Notes: generated from the sequence alone by a model not told the origin. Numbered from the stretch's first letter, positions 34,236 through 44,669 are shown. The stretch: 64,000 nt of DNA from Spirosoma endbachense (GCF_010233585.1 NZ_CP045997.1:940522-1004521); one strand, 5' to 3'. Numbers and translations are program-made.

Positions 34236-34263
34236 AAAAAAAAGGTGTAATTGACATTACACC
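34236..34263 (-). terminator. Terminator-like hairpin in the leader of the barrel gene
   Basis: GGTGTAAT (34256-34263 as reverse complement) pairs with ATTACACC (34244-34251 as reverse complement), loop of four, and on the minus strand is followed by eight T residues (34236-34243). It ends only 27 bases before the ATG at 34208, so it could be an attenuator as well as a second terminator for pgi. Confidence 0.6.
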
Positions 34264-34437
34264 CTATTAACAGACCGCTTACGGTCAATGTTTTTAGATT
34301 ATTCTAATTTCTTCGTATGTTAATATGGTAAGTTTCTTTACTCATATCCTTCGGTAAAAGCCTTAACTTATTGAATCTATAGAAACTCATTCGCAAAACG
34401 ATTCGTTTATTTTGTCTGTCTGGAAAAAACAAAATAT

Positions 34438-34487
34438 CCCGCAGATAAACGTCCAAAAATTCACACTTTTCTACGGTCGTCTGCGGG
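34438..34487 (-). terminator. Hairpin after pgi
   Basis: CCCGCAGA (34438-34445) pairs with TCTGCGGG (34480-34487), enclosing a 34-base loop with further partial pairing. On the minus strand a T-rich tract follows. It lies just past the pgi stop codon. Confidence 0.5.
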
Positions 34488-34496
34488 AATAATTAT

Positions 34497-36194
<1,698 letters not shown>

Positions 36195-36361
36195 TCAGGT
36201 TGAGCTGGCATAAGCTTGCATACCAATTCGCAAAGTGCGCACTATACGCTGCCACCTGAAAACTGTAAACCAGTTCAGAATGTCGGCGCGAATATCGTAT
36301 TTCCAACGCAATCTTTTTTTGTATAAATCGGTTTCCTTATAAACTGCCTCAATTCTCAACT

Positions 36362-36369
36362 TACCTTTG
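36362..36369 (+). promoter_or_regulatory. Candidate -7 box four bases from the oxygenase start codon
   Basis: TACCTTTG matches TAnnTTTG and is followed by TGGT and the ATG at 36374. Transcription would start at the ATG, giving a leaderless mRNA, as at the AraC gene near 30746. Confidence 0.5.
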
Positions 36370-36373
36370 TGGT

Positions 36374-37222
36374 ATGAATACGATTACGACCGATACGCTC
36401 TTCGACTATGAACGCTGGCAGAAATCGCTGCCCGCTGATGCTCAACGGTACCAACAGAACCAACCTTACCCGCACATTGCGCTCGAGAATTTTCTGGAAC
36501 CCTGGGCAGCCGAACGGGCACTCGCGTCATTCCCCGCTGTTGGCGATGCTGGCTGGATTCATTACGTTCACGTCAATGAAAAAAAACACGGCCTGAACAA
36601 AATGGATTTACTGCCGACTGCCATTCAGGATGTTATTCGCGAAATGAATTCGCCCCGTTTTGTGGCTTACCTAAGCAAACTAACGGGTATTCCCAACCTG
36701 ATTTCGGATGATTCACTGGAGGGTGGCGGACTTCACCAGTCGAAGCGAAACGGTTTCCTGAATGTTCACGCCGATTTTACCGTTCACCCGCATAAACGCA
36801 ACTGGCGTCGGCGCGTAAATTTACTGATTTACCTCAATCACGATTGGAAACCTGAATACCGGGGTGATCTGGAACTCTGGGACCGACAGATGAAAGGCGT
36901 GGTACAGAAAATTGCGCCGATCTTTAACCGGTGTGTTGTTTTTAACACGGATGAGGACTCCTATCACGGTCTGCCCGATCCGATTTTGTGTCCGGAAGAT
37001 ATGACGCGTAAATCAATCGCACTCTATTATTTTACGGAAGAAGCCGTAACGCCAACGCTTCGGGCAACGAACTACAAAGCCCGGCCCGACGATGGTGCCA
37101 AAGCGATTCTGATCTGGTTAGACAAAAAAATGGTGGCCACTTATACAACCTTAAAACGTGCACTGGGTATTGATGATGCGTTCATCAGCAATATCCTGAA
37201 CCGACTAAGTGGTAAGAAATAA
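36374..37222 (+). CDS. 2-oxoglutarate and Fe(II)-dependent oxygenase
   Basis: This 282-residue protein belongs to the prolyl-4-hydroxylase-like oxygenases. The iron ligands are visible as H132 and D134 (NVHADFTVHPH) and H198 (DEDSYHGLPDP); R212 or K213 is positioned to bind 2-oxoglutarate. The middle RVNLLIYLNHDW and GDLELWD are standard in the group. The substrate could be a protein side chain or a small metabolite; it cannot be told here. It is followed by a terminator and an independent glycosyltransferase gene. Confidence 0.9.
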   Translation: MNTITTDTLFDYERWQKSLPADAQRYQQNQPYPHIALENFLEPWAAERALASFPAVGDAGWIHYVHVNEKKHGLNKMDLLPTAIQDVIREMNSPRFVAYLSKLTGIPNLISDDSLEGGGLHQSKRNGFLNVHADFTVHPHKRNWRRRVNLLIYLNHDWKPEYRGDLELWDRQMKGVVQKIAPIFNRCVVFNTDEDSYHGLPDPILCPEDMTRKSIALYYFTEEAVTPTLRATNYKARPDDGAKAILIWLDKKMVATYTTLKRALGIDDAFISNILNRLSGKK

Positions 37223-37310
37223 GCCGGAGCACTTTGCTATTTTGACGATAGAACAGATTTGGACAGAACCTTACGGGATGCTGGCTCAAACATTTTCCTT
37301 ACTTTTACGG

Positions 37311-37341
37311 CCCTGTTCACTTTTGTGGACAGGGCTTTTTT
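37311..37341 (+). terminator. Terminator after the oxygenase gene
   Basis: CCCTGTTCAC (37311-37320) pairs with GTGGACAGGG (37325-37334), with one wobble, around a TTTT loop and is followed by a T run (37335-37341). The next gene begins ten bases later. Confidence 0.85.
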
Positions 37342-37350
37342 GCGTTACGT

Positions 37351-39015
37351 ATGAATCAAAAACTTTTTTATTCGCTCCTCTTTGCGGCACTGGGCATTTT
37401 ACTATTCGTTCCCTTTCTTGGAGGAGTCCGACTGTTTGATTGGGACGAAATCAATTTCGCCGAGTGCTCCCGCGAAATGGTTGTGCTGGGCGATTACCTG
37501 CGGGTTCACGTTGATTTTAAGCCATTTTACGAGAAACCGCCTTTTTTCTTCTGGTGTCAGTCGTTGATGATGAACATATTTGGCACCAATGAATTCGCGG
37601 CTCGGCTACCGAATGCCATTTGTGGTATTATTTCGCTGATTTACCTGTATAACCTCGGCGCTAAGCTACACGGCCATCGTTTTGGCCTGATTTGGGCGCT
37701 AACCTACCTGGGCTCCGTTACACCTCATCTGTATTTTCGCTCGGGTATTATTGATCCGTTCTTTAACCTGTTCATTTTTATTGGGTTAATTAATCTGATT
37801 TTTGCCTCCTGGAAGCGAGAAGGTACCGCCAGTAGTATGCTTCTGCCCCGTGGCGTCTGGAATTACCTGTTTATCGGCGGGTTTGTACTGGGAATGGGCA
37901 TTAACACGAAAGGGCCGGTTGCTTACCTGATCGTGTGTCTGACATTGGGTGTTTACTGGATTCTGAGCCGGTTTCGCTGGTTTATCACGCCCCTGCAATT
38001 TCTGTTTTATTCGGTAGCGGCTACGCTGGTTTCTGTGGCCTGGTATGGTTTGGAAACCTTCCTTCACGGCCCGGTTTTCATCACCGAATTTCTGAAGTAT
38101 AATTTTCGCCTGTTCAGTACGCCTGATGCAGGTCATTCAGGTTTCCCCGGCTATCATTTTGTGATCCTGCTGGTTGGCTGCTTTCCGGCCTCGATTTTTG
38201 CTCTGCGGGCGTTTGCTCCGCTGATGATCGAGCGTAATTACCAGCGTGAATTCCGGAAGTGGATGCTCATTTTGTTTTGGGTTGTCCTGATCCTGTTTAG
38301 CATCGTACAGTCTAAAATTGTCCACTATTCGTCCATGTGTTATTTCCCGCTGACCTATATGGCCACTCTGACGCTGACGCAATTGGAATCGAATAAAATC
38401 CGGTTCAACAACTGGTTGCGGGCTGGGTTGATTGTTATTGGCGGGATATATATTCTGGCTACCATTGGCTTGCCTATTCTGGCGCATCGCATGGATCTGG
38501 TGCGGGCTGTTGCTGATCAGGATGCCTTTACGCAGGCTAACCTGAACGCAAAAATTAACTGGACAGGCTGGGAGGTAATACCCGGTATCTGGCTGCTTAT
38601 TGTTCTGTCGCTGAGCCTGATCTGGTTCGATCAACGCCAGACCGACCGGGCAATTGTTGCCTTGTTTGGGGGTATGGCTGTGTTTATTACACTGACTCTC
38701 TGGTTTTTTATCGGTCGGATCGAAGGCATCTCTCAGGATGCGGCCATGCGCTTTTTCGAGAAGGCGCAGGGCCAGAATGTGTATGTGAAATCCTACGGCT
38801 ATCGTAGTTATGGCCCGTTCTTTTATACGCAGAAACCTGCCATTACAAACCCCAATTACTACAACGAAAACTGGCTTCTACGCGGTAAAATCGACAAAGA
38901 TGTTTGGTTTATCAAGAAGAACGTTGAAGAGCATACAGCACTCGACTCCTTGCCTGACATCAGAAAAACGGGCGAGGAAAATGGATTCGTTTTTTATCTG
39001 CGGAAGGCGAAATAA
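37351..39015 (+). CDS. ArnT/PMT-like membrane glycosyltransferase (GT-C fold)
   Basis: This 554-residue polytopic protein transfers sugar from a lipid-linked donor on the periplasmic side of the inner membrane. After a first membrane segment comes the catalytic loop FDWDEINFAECSREM, with acidic residues and the E-R type pattern of ArnT and PMT proteins, then KPFYEKPPFFFWCQS. About a dozen hydrophobic segments follow and the C-terminus is a soluble periplasmic domain (about residue 455 on). The acceptor (lipid A, protein or another glycan) is unknown. It ends at a hairpin shared with the convergent lysozyme gene. Confidence 0.88.
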   Translation: MNQKLFYSLLFAALGILLFVPFLGGVRLFDWDEINFAECSREMVVLGDYLRVHVDFKPFYEKPPFFFWCQSLMMNIFGTNEFAARLPNAICGIISLIYLYNLGAKLHGHRFGLIWALTYLGSVTPHLYFRSGIIDPFFNLFIFIGLINLIFASWKREGTASSMLLPRGVWNYLFIGGFVLGMGINTKGPVAYLIVCLTLGVYWILSRFRWFITPLQFLFYSVAATLVSVAWYGLETFLHGPVFITEFLKYNFRLFSTPDAGHSGFPGYHFVILLVGCFPASIFALRAFAPLMIERNYQREFRKWMLILFWVVLILFSIVQSKIVHYSSMCYFPLTYMATLTLTQLESNKIRFNNWLRAGLIVIGGIYILATIGLPILAHRMDLVRAVADQDAFTQANLNAKINWTGWEVIPGIWLLIVLSLSLIWFDQRQTDRAIVALFGGMAVFITLTLWFFIGRIEGISQDAAMRFFEKAQGQNVYVKSYGYRSYGPFFYTQKPAITNPNYYNENWLLRGKIDKDVWFIKKNVEEHTALDSLPDIRKTGEENGFVFYLRKAK

Positions 39016-39022
39016 ACGAATT

Positions 39023-39070
39023 GGCCTTCGGTTAGCTGACGTGTCTGCTTAGATCAGCTAATCGAAGGCC
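39023..39070. terminator. Bidirectional hairpin between glycosyltransferase and lysozyme genes
   Basis: Positions 39023-39039 pair with 39054-39070 over 17 base pairs with one wobble; the arm reads GGCCTTCGGTTAGCTGA. The genes on both sides converge on it. No strong T run is present. Confidence 0.75.
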
Positions 39071-39078
39071 ATAACCTG

Positions 39079-39852
39079 TTACAAACAGATTTCCTGTAGC
39101 CGGTTTTCGTCCATAACAAAGACATTGAAATCGACCTGTCCGCGAATACCCTGAACCCAGCCGTTCTGGTTGTGCTGCCATAAGTACAGGCGATCAGGGT
39201 CATAGGCCCGAAGGTGTTTGGTAGAGTAGTCAGCAATCCAGAGCGGGTACTCATCTAAATTGCCTTTGATATAGCGTTTATAGAGGCTCCCATTCGTATA
39301 AATAATAGGGCGGGCCCGATAATGTTCTTCTACGGTTGCCAGCCACAGCCGAAGGCCAGCAACAATGGCCTCCTCCGATTGGCCATTCGTGACCTCAAAA
39401 TCAACAACCGGGGCAAAGTCGCCAGTCGAAAGCTCAACGTGTCGAATAAAATTATTGGCTTGCTTGACCGGATCTCGGGTGGGGTGATAAAAATGATAAG
39501 CGCCCCGGCGCAGGTTTGATTTTTTTGCCTCAGTCCAGTTCTTATCAAAGTGTTTATCGGTCATTGTGGCTCCTTCTGTCGCTTTAACAAAAACGAATTG
39601 AAGTCGAACCCCATCGGCCTCCATCTGCCGGACTCGTTTCCAGTTAATGCGGTCATTATGCCGTGAGACATCAATGCCATGAATGCCATAACGCATGGGC
39701 AGGCGGATACCGAATGCCCGAACAAAGCGCCAGTCCATGTCGTCCTGTCGAAAAGATCGAAAGATCCAGTAGGCGACAAACAACACCATAAACGCCGAAA
39801 TCCAAAGACCATATCGTCGAAAAATGATGTTGACCAGAACGCGTGTTTTCAT
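39079..39852 (-). CDS. Membrane-anchored GH25 lysozyme
   Basis: GH25 enzymes cleave peptidoglycan between N-acetylmuramic acid and N-acetylglucosamine. With the ATG at 39852 (MKTRVLVNIIFRRYGLW) the protein has 257 residues. A single transmembrane segment (WISAFMVLFVAYWIF) anchors it, and the GH25 barrel follows with GIDVSRHNDRINW, FVKATEGATMTD and the catalytic PVVDFEV. It ends with IYTNGSLYKRYI and WIADYSTK, typical for the family. It probably acts in the periplasm on the cell's own wall. A longer start at 39927 is unlikely. Confidence 0.92.
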   Translation of the reverse strand: MKTRVLVNIIFRRYGLWISAFMVLFVAYWIFRSFRQDDMDWRFVRAFGIRLPMRYGIHGIDVSRHNDRINWKRVRQMEADGVRLQFVFVKATEGATMTDKHFDKNWTEAKKSNLRRGAYHFYHPTRDPVKQANNFIRHVELSTGDFAPVVDFEVTNGQSEEAIVAGLRLWLATVEEHYRARPIIYTNGSLYKRYIKGNLDEYPLWIADYSTKHLRAYDPDRLYLWQHNQNGWVQGIRGQVDFNVFVMDENRLQEICL

Positions 39853-39910
39853 GCAGAGGACTAACTTTTGGCACAAAATTACAGCTTTACCGGCGAATGT
39901 AACGAACATA

Positions 39911-39940
39911 AAAAAGGCCCGCTGCAACGTGCAGTGGGCC
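39911..39940 (-). terminator. Terminator after the small membrane protein gene
   Basis: GGCCCGCTGCA (39916-39926) pairs with TGCAGTGGGCC (39930-39940), with one wobble, and on the minus strand runs into T residues (39911-39915). Confidence 0.85.
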
Positions 39941-39963
39941 AGTTATATCCTGATTGTAAAAAA

Positions 39964-40209
39964 TCAGTCATGGCCTTCGAGTTTGACGAGCTTATTATAG
40001 AGTCCCAGAATCAGAAACGGGGCTGCCCATTGTCCAACAAACAAACTACGATGTTTAGAACCCTGATATTGTAGAAATAAGGACAAAGCCATTGAGCCTA
40101 AGGCCGCCCAAAGGAAAATATCGGATGGTAATTTGGCGGTCTGTTCTTCAATTGCTTTCGTAACCTGGCCTTCATTATGCTCTGGATTTGAATTCTTCTG
40201 CTTAGCCAT
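39964..40209 (-). CDS. Small conserved-type membrane protein of unknown function
   Basis: This protein of 81 residues has a hydrophilic 28-residue start (MAKQKNSNPEHNEGQVTKAI) and two hydrophobic segments (IFLWAALGSMALSLFLQY and WAAPFLILGLYNKL). I do not know its function. A clear terminator follows and the gene stands alone, which supports it being real. Confidence 0.75.
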   Translation of the reverse strand: MAKQKNSNPEHNEGQVTKAIEEQTAKLPSDIFLWAALGSMALSLFLQYQGSKHRSLFVGQWAAPFLILGLYNKLVKLEGHD

Positions 40210-40332
40210 ACCGTTGAAAAGTTTAGTTGATAACGAGACCTTAACCAGTTGATAAAGCCTTTGTTCAGGTTAGACTATAGTCTTTACATTATTTGCCTAA
40301 TGTCGTTAGGCACCGGTTAAAAATGGGTGTTA

Positions 40333-40396
40333 AACAAAAGCCGGGCCACCAATACAAGATCTATATAGACATCGTATTGGTGGCCCGGCTTTTGTT
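40333..40396 (-). terminator. Perfect 23-bp hairpin after the peroxiredoxin gene
   Basis: Positions 40333-40355 are the exact reverse complement of 40374-40396, with an 18-base loop. The stem core reads AAAAGCCGGGCCACC. It lies just past the peroxiredoxin stop at 40411. Confidence 0.85.
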
Positions 40397-40410
40397 GACC
40401 TTAGAAAAGC

Positions 40411-41046
40411 TTACTTATTTGGCTGGGGCGTAGTGCGAAGGTATGGCTTCACAAACGTCACACCCTTCGGAAATTTAGCCTCCAATTGGTCGTTGGTTAC
40501 GGCTGGTGTTACGATTACATCATCACCTTGCTGCCAATCGGCAGGGGTAGCAACCTGATAGTCAGCCGTTAGTTGCAACGAGTCAATGACGCGCAACAAC
40601 TCATTGAAATTCCGGCCCGTTGAGGCTGGATACGTCAGTGTTAGCTTGATTTTTTTGTCGGGGCCGATTACAAACACCGAACGCACAGTTGCTTTTTCGC
40701 TGGCGTTAGGATGAATCATATCGTAGAGGGTCGCTACATTCCGATCAGGATCGGCAATGATTGGGAAGTTTACCTCCGAGCCAGTAACATCCTTAATATC
40801 GGGTGTCCAGCGGTTGTGCGAATCCAGATCATCGACTGAAACGGCGATAACCTTCACATTCCGCTTACCAAACTCATCTTTCAGAAGAGCGGTTCTCCCT
40901 AACTCAGTTGTGCAGACAGGCGTAAAGTCAGCCGGATGCGAGAAAAGCATTCCCCATGAATTCCCAAGCCATTCGTGAAAATGGATATGGCCTTGCGTAG
41001 TATCGGCTTCAAAATCGGGGGCGATGTCTCCTAAGCGAAGTGACAT
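40411..41046 (-). CDS. 1-Cys peroxiredoxin (Prx6 type)
   Basis: This thiol peroxidase has 211 residues, the usual Prx6 length. The peroxidatic cysteine is C45 in HPADFTPVCTTE, and there is no other cysteine in the protein, so no resolving cysteine is available within it. The Prx6-type C-terminal domain is present (WQQGDDVIVTP, PYLRTTPQP). It detoxifies hydrogen peroxide or organic peroxides in the cytoplasm with an external thiol. Confidence 0.95.
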   Translation of the reverse strand: MSLRLGDIAPDFEADTTQGHIHFHEWLGNSWGMLFSHPADFTPVCTTELGRTALLKDEFGKRNVKVIAVSVDDLDSHNRWTPDIKDVTGSEVNFPIIADPDRNVATLYDMIHPNASEKATVRSVFVIGPDKKIKLTLTYPASTGRNFNELLRVIDSLQLTADYQVATPADWQQGDDVIVTPAVTNDQLEAKFPKGVTFVKPYLRTTPQPNK

Positions 41047-41106
41047 AATTGAAACAGGTTTTGTTGATTAATTCGATATACTTAATCTAGTAAAAGCAAA
41101 ATGGAA

Positions 41107-41129
41107 AAACCGGCCTTTCAGACCGGTTT
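41107..41129 (-). terminator. Hairpin after the two-component operon
   Basis: AAACCGG (41107-41113) pairs with CCGGTTT (41123-41129) around a nine-base loop. It lies between the response regulator stop and the peroxiredoxin start, both on the minus strand. Confidence 0.5.
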
Positions 41130-41245
41130 CACGAAGCAAACGTAGAAAAGATTTTCCAGGTTCGCAATGGGGTTTGACTAAAAGGTTAGTGGGGTTACTT
41201 GCTCACCGGAGGCTGCAAAAAACCATTCTCTTGTCGATCTACTGA

Positions 41246-41902
41246 TCAGATAAGCTTTTCTTCAACCGCAATCCGAACCAGTTCGGCTGCATTGCGAACC
41301 TGTAATCGGCGCATCATATTGGCCCGGTGGTTATCGACGGTACGAACACTAAGTTGAAGCCGTTCAGCAATCTCACGGCTGCTCATGCCATCAACCAGAA
41401 ATTGTAATATTTCTTTTTCTTTGTTCGACAGGCGCGATGGCTGAACCTCACGACCTTGCTTACTTCCTTTCTTCAACTGCTGCATGTAGCCGCTCAGAAT
41501 AATGGAGGCCACCGGCGAACTGTAATATTTTTCCCCCGCTGCGATCATGCGTATCGCTTTAATCATTTCATCGGAGGACGAATCTTTCAGAATGTAGCCA
41601 TAGGCTCCAGCTTCTACCGAACGCAGGATATAATCTTCATTATTATGCATCGATAGCATCAATACCCGCACACCTTTGTATAATCGGCTGATAACCTGCG
41701 TTGTCTGGATACCCGACATGCCGGGTAATGAAATATCCATCAGGACCAGATCCGGCTGATGAGTCTTAAGTTTTTCGAGAGCCTCTTCACCATCATTGGC
41801 TTCATCGATAATTTCCAAGCCTTCGGCTTGTTCCAGCAAAAGCCGAATCCCATCGCGGACGATCGAATGATCGTCTACCAGCATTAATTTAATTGATGTC
41901 AT
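41246..41902 (-). CDS. NarL/LuxR-family response regulator
   Basis: This 218-residue regulator has an N-terminal receiver domain (KLMLVDDHSIVRDGIR, phosphorylation site D56 in LVLMDISLPGMSG) and a C-terminal LuxR-type helix-turn-helix (SNKEKEILQFLVDGMSSREIAERLQLSVRTVDNHR). Its gene overlaps the 3' end of the kinase gene by 14 bases, so the two are translated together and form a pair. The signal and target genes are unknown. Confidence 0.96.
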   Translation of the reverse strand: MTSIKLMLVDDHSIVRDGIRLLLEQAEGLEIIDEANDGEEALEKLKTHQPDLVLMDISLPGMSGIQTTQVISRLYKGVRVLMLSMHNNEDYILRSVEAGAYGYILKDSSSDEMIKAIRMIAAGEKYYSSPVASIILSGYMQQLKKGSKQGREVQPSRLSNKEKEILQFLVDGMSSREIAERLQLSVRTVDNHRANMMRRLQVRNAAELVRIAVEEKLI

Positions 41903-43433
41903 AGTGAGCGGATTGCATCTTATACGGAATACTAACTTGAACTTTGGTGCCTTTACCGGGCACCGAACTGATTTTTAACTTACCATTAAGCAATTTGGCA
42001 CGTTCCTGCATATTATGGAGCCCCTGTGAAGGAGCGCGATCATTTTTAGCTGGCTGCGAGAGCTTTGAACGCTGGCTTGCTGGTCGAAACCCCCGGCCAT
42101 TGTCAGTGACAATCAGGTGGACATAATTTTGCCGTTCAATTAATTCGATATGGATTTGCGAGGGATGAGCATGGCGAACAGCATTGCTCAGGGCTTCCTG
42201 CGTAATCCGATACAGCATAATTTCAACGTTTTTATCTAAACGAGGATCATCGGTAGTAAGGTTCGATTCAAACGTTACATCGACGGTATCACTACGATCA
42301 TTTTCGGCCAGCATTTTAATGGCGGGGATAATTCCAAAATCACTTAAAACGCTAGGCATTAAATTGTTAGAGATGGTGCGTGTCTCCTGGATCGTTTGGG
42401 TGACTAATTTTTTCAGGTTGCTAATACTTTTAGAGCGAACCATAAATTCTGTTGTTTCAGACCCGGCTAACGAACGCTTTAGGCCAGCTTCCAGACCTTC
42501 AATTTGAAGTTTGATTGCTGTCAGCATCTGGCCAAGCCCATCGTGCAGGTCCCGCGACAGTCGTTTCCGCTCGTCTTCCTGCCCGGCCATCAGGTAAGAG
42601 GTGCGCAATTTCTGCTCATCGATTTCCTGCTGATACTGCAACCGGGTAGCCTCAAACAATTTCTGTCTCGTTTCACTCAGCGATTTATTGACGCTCAATA
42701 GTTGTTTATTGGCAATACTTGCCTGTCGTTCAGCTTCAATGAGCTGCGCAATGGTCTGCTTGAGCCGACGTGTAGCCGGTCGGAAAATTAATAAGCCAAT
42801 TCCCAGCAAAACCATTATAGATACCAGATATAAGTAGAGTTCAATGGACTCAAGCCTGGTAAGCTGATTCCGTAACTCGCTCGTATGCTGGCGTACTATT
42901 GTGTCTATTTCCTCCAGAAACGGCTTTTCATTGGCCAGGAGTAATTTCAGGCTAGCCTGTGTATCTGGACTCGTTACATCTTCGGGGCGCTTCAACCGGA
43001 TCAGATGCCCAATGCTACGCTGAAAAGCGGAAAATTCCGGACGGATACTATCGTATAGCCGCTGAACCGTGTTAGAGTTAGGAATCAGTACATTGTGAGC
43101 AATTACCTGCCCTTCCCGACTTTGAAGGTGATAGCGCTCAAACGTGCTGAATACGTGGCTTAATTCTGAAAGATTCTGATTGAAATTATCGCGTTCATTA
43201 ATGTCAGTAACCTGAAGTGCCTGTTTGACAATCTGCTGACTTTGGTGACGTTGGAGCGCTGTATAGCGTATAATCCATAGTTCATCCTGCACAGTGCTTA
43301 GACGCCACTGAGTCAGAATCTGGCCCCCCGTAAGGAGAACGGCCAGTATAATAAATAAAGTTACGTACAGGCGCGTGAACCGAAATGGAATTGCCTGATC
43401 GTTTTTTGTGTTATCGCTGAGTAGTTCGGACAC
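41889..43433 (-). CDS. Membrane sensor histidine kinase of the NarX/HisKA_3 type
   Basis: This 514-residue kinase starts with GTG. A transmembrane segment (about residues 24-43) is followed by a periplasmic helical domain of about 155 residues resembling the CHASE3/PilJ-type four-helix sensors, a second membrane segment (about 200-218), a coiled coil, and the HisKA_3 dimerisation domain with the phosphorylated histidine in RDLHDGLGQML. The ATPase domain has EALSNAVRHAH, VTDNGRGFRP and GLHNMQERAKLLNG. The response regulator follows with a 14-base overlap. Confidence 0.95.
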   Translation of the reverse strand: MSELLSDNTKNDQAIPFRFTRLYVTLFIILAVLLTGGQILTQWRLSTVQDELWIIRYTALQRHQSQQIVKQALQVTDINERDNFNQNLSELSHVFSTFERYHLQSREGQVIAHNVLIPNSNTVQRLYDSIRPEFSAFQRSIGHLIRLKRPEDVTSPDTQASLKLLLANEKPFLEEIDTIVRQHTSELRNQLTRLESIELYLYLVSIMVLLGIGLLIFRPATRRLKQTIAQLIEAERQASIANKQLLSVNKSLSETRQKLFEATRLQYQQEIDEQKLRTSYLMAGQEDERKRLSRDLHDGLGQMLTAIKLQIEGLEAGLKRSLAGSETTEFMVRSKSISNLKKLVTQTIQETRTISNNLMPSVLSDFGIIPAIKMLAENDRSDTVDVTFESNLTTDDPRLDKNVEIMLYRITQEALSNAVRHAHPSQIHIELIERQNYVHLIVTDNGRGFRPASQRSKLSQPAKNDRAPSQGLHNMQERAKLLNGKLKISSVPGKGTKVQVSIPYKMQSAHYDIN

Positions 43434-43521
43434 GGTCAGTTAGATCGAAGCCAAATGATTGAGTAAATGTAGTAAATTTCGTAGTTTTACCTCACACTTG
43501 TCCCATACTGTGCCCAACGCC

Positions 43522-44022
43522 ATGAATCGCCTACTCGTTGCTCTGCTATTCGCCAGTTTTATTGCATTTTCTTTCCGGCCTCTGGAGCCACTAAACCCAG
43601 GCCGTAGAACCCCTTCAATGGCTATTTTGGCAACTGCCGAACCGGTTAAATTGTCGTGGGAGGTTTTACGCGACGTCACTTTCAAAAAGAAGTGGTATGC
43701 GGAAGAATCCGTTTATATGCTTTATCCAACGTTTGGGCAGGGCATTCAGAAACTTAATGGAAAAACGGTTGAATTAACTGGCTATGTATTGCCAGTGGAT
43801 CTGGAATCAAATCTGTATGTATTGTCGGCCTTTCCATACAGTGCCTGTTTTTTTTGTGGAGGAGCAGGACCGGAGTCGGTTGTATCCTTGAAATTCAAGA
43901 AAAATGGTAAAAAGTTTAAAACCGATGAGCGCCGTACTTTTCATGGAACGCTCAAACTGAATGCTGATAATATTTACGAGCTCAATTATATCCTGGCTGA
44001 TGCTGAGATGATCGAGCAGTAA
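43522..44022 (+). CDS. Exported protein of unknown function, DUF3299-like
   Basis: With the ATG at 43522 (MNRLLVALLFASFIAFSF) the protein has 166 residues and a signal peptide. The mature part has KLNGKTVELTGYVLPVD, a small beta-rich segment, then SACFFCGGAGPESVV, a CxxC motif seen in DUF3299-type periplasmic proteins that often accompany metal or lipid transport. The role is unknown; the CxxC suggests metal binding or thiol chemistry. A perfect terminator follows. Confidence 0.75.
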   Translation: MNRLLVALLFASFIAFSFRPLEPLNPGRRTPSMAILATAEPVKLSWEVLRDVTFKKKWYAEESVYMLYPTFGQGIQKLNGKTVELTGYVLPVDLESNLYVLSAFPYSACFFCGGAGPESVVSLKFKKNGKKFKTDERRTFHGTLKLNADNIYELNYILADAEMIEQ

Positions 44023-44040
44023 GGGAAATAGAATACACTA

Positions 44041-44077
44041 AAAAAAGCCAGCAAATCAGAAATTTGCTGGCTTTTTT
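44041..44077 (+). terminator. Terminator after the DUF3299-like gene
   Basis: A 16-base-pair perfect stem (44041-44056 with 44062-44077), core GCCAGCAAAT, ends in six T residues. Confidence 0.92.
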
Positions 44078-44166
44078 GGTTTGTCCATCAGCTGATTCTG
44101 GGTAGTCTATAAATGATTGATAAGGGTGAATTAGGAGCAATGTCAAAAGTTGTGGAGCATCTGGGG

Positions 44167-44349
44167 TTAAGCATATAACGGAGTTAGGCGATGTAATAAG
44201 AACGCCACATTCTTGACTCCTCTGAATTGGGCTCGGAAGGCTTTGATCTTGGCATTGAAGGACACCGCCGACGCATTCGTGCTGCGGTTGTCAAAGTAGT
44301 TCAGGATGGGTCTGATAATGGTTTTGAATCGAACGGTCCGCCCTAACAA
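44167..44349 (-). pseudogene. C-terminal fragment of an ISL3-like/ISAon1-type transposase
   Basis: The 60 residues include YFDNRSTNASAVSFNAKIK and AFRAQFRGVKNVAFLL, a stretch that is typical of the C-terminus of ISAon1/ISL3-type transposases in Bacteroidota. Everything upstream of about 44345 is missing and no terminal repeats are seen. The fragment stops abruptly next to the tRNA-end-like sequence at 44356-44417. Confidence 0.8.
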
Positions 44350-44355
44350 ACGAAA

Positions 44356-44417
44356 AAAGCACTTACCATTTCTGATAAGTGCTTGATTTTCAGTGGCGGT
44401 CCGGACGGAAAATCAAG
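44356..44417 (-). other. Possible attachment-site remnant: tRNA 3' end plus terminator
   Basis: On the minus strand the sequence CCGTCCGGACCGCCA resembles the 3' end of a tRNA (acceptor arm without the T loop), followed by a hairpin with AAGCACTTA arms and a T run, as found behind tRNA genes. The tRNA-like stretch is flanked by the inverted repeat CTTGATTTTC (44382-44391) and GAAAATCAAG (44408-44417). No complete tRNA is present. This pattern fits a leftover att site but is not proof. Confidence 0.45.
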
Positions 44418-44669
44418 ATGTGTTGATAATCAGTACAATTACGTTCCTATTCGGAAGTAATTCGGAAGTGATAGCCATTTTTTACAATTATTAGATGTGT
44501 TTTACGCCTTTGGCGTGTGTGTCAGCCGTGACAAGCCAGTCGCGGTAGTCTGGCCAAAACTACTAAGTAAGTAGTCAGTATAGAGGTCGAGGGTTGTCTG
44601 CATACTCAAAATTAAACCAGCCATCCAAAAGGTGGCGTAACATCAGTTCTTAACACAATAGCATGAATT
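44418..44669. other. Noncoding stretch beside the transposase remnant
   Basis: I see no gene. A short direct repeat ATTCGGAAGT occurs twice (about 44449 and 44460), and a cgcctttggcg stem lies near 44505. The composition is more AT-rich than the surroundings, in keeping with foreign or decayed DNA. Confidence 0.5.
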
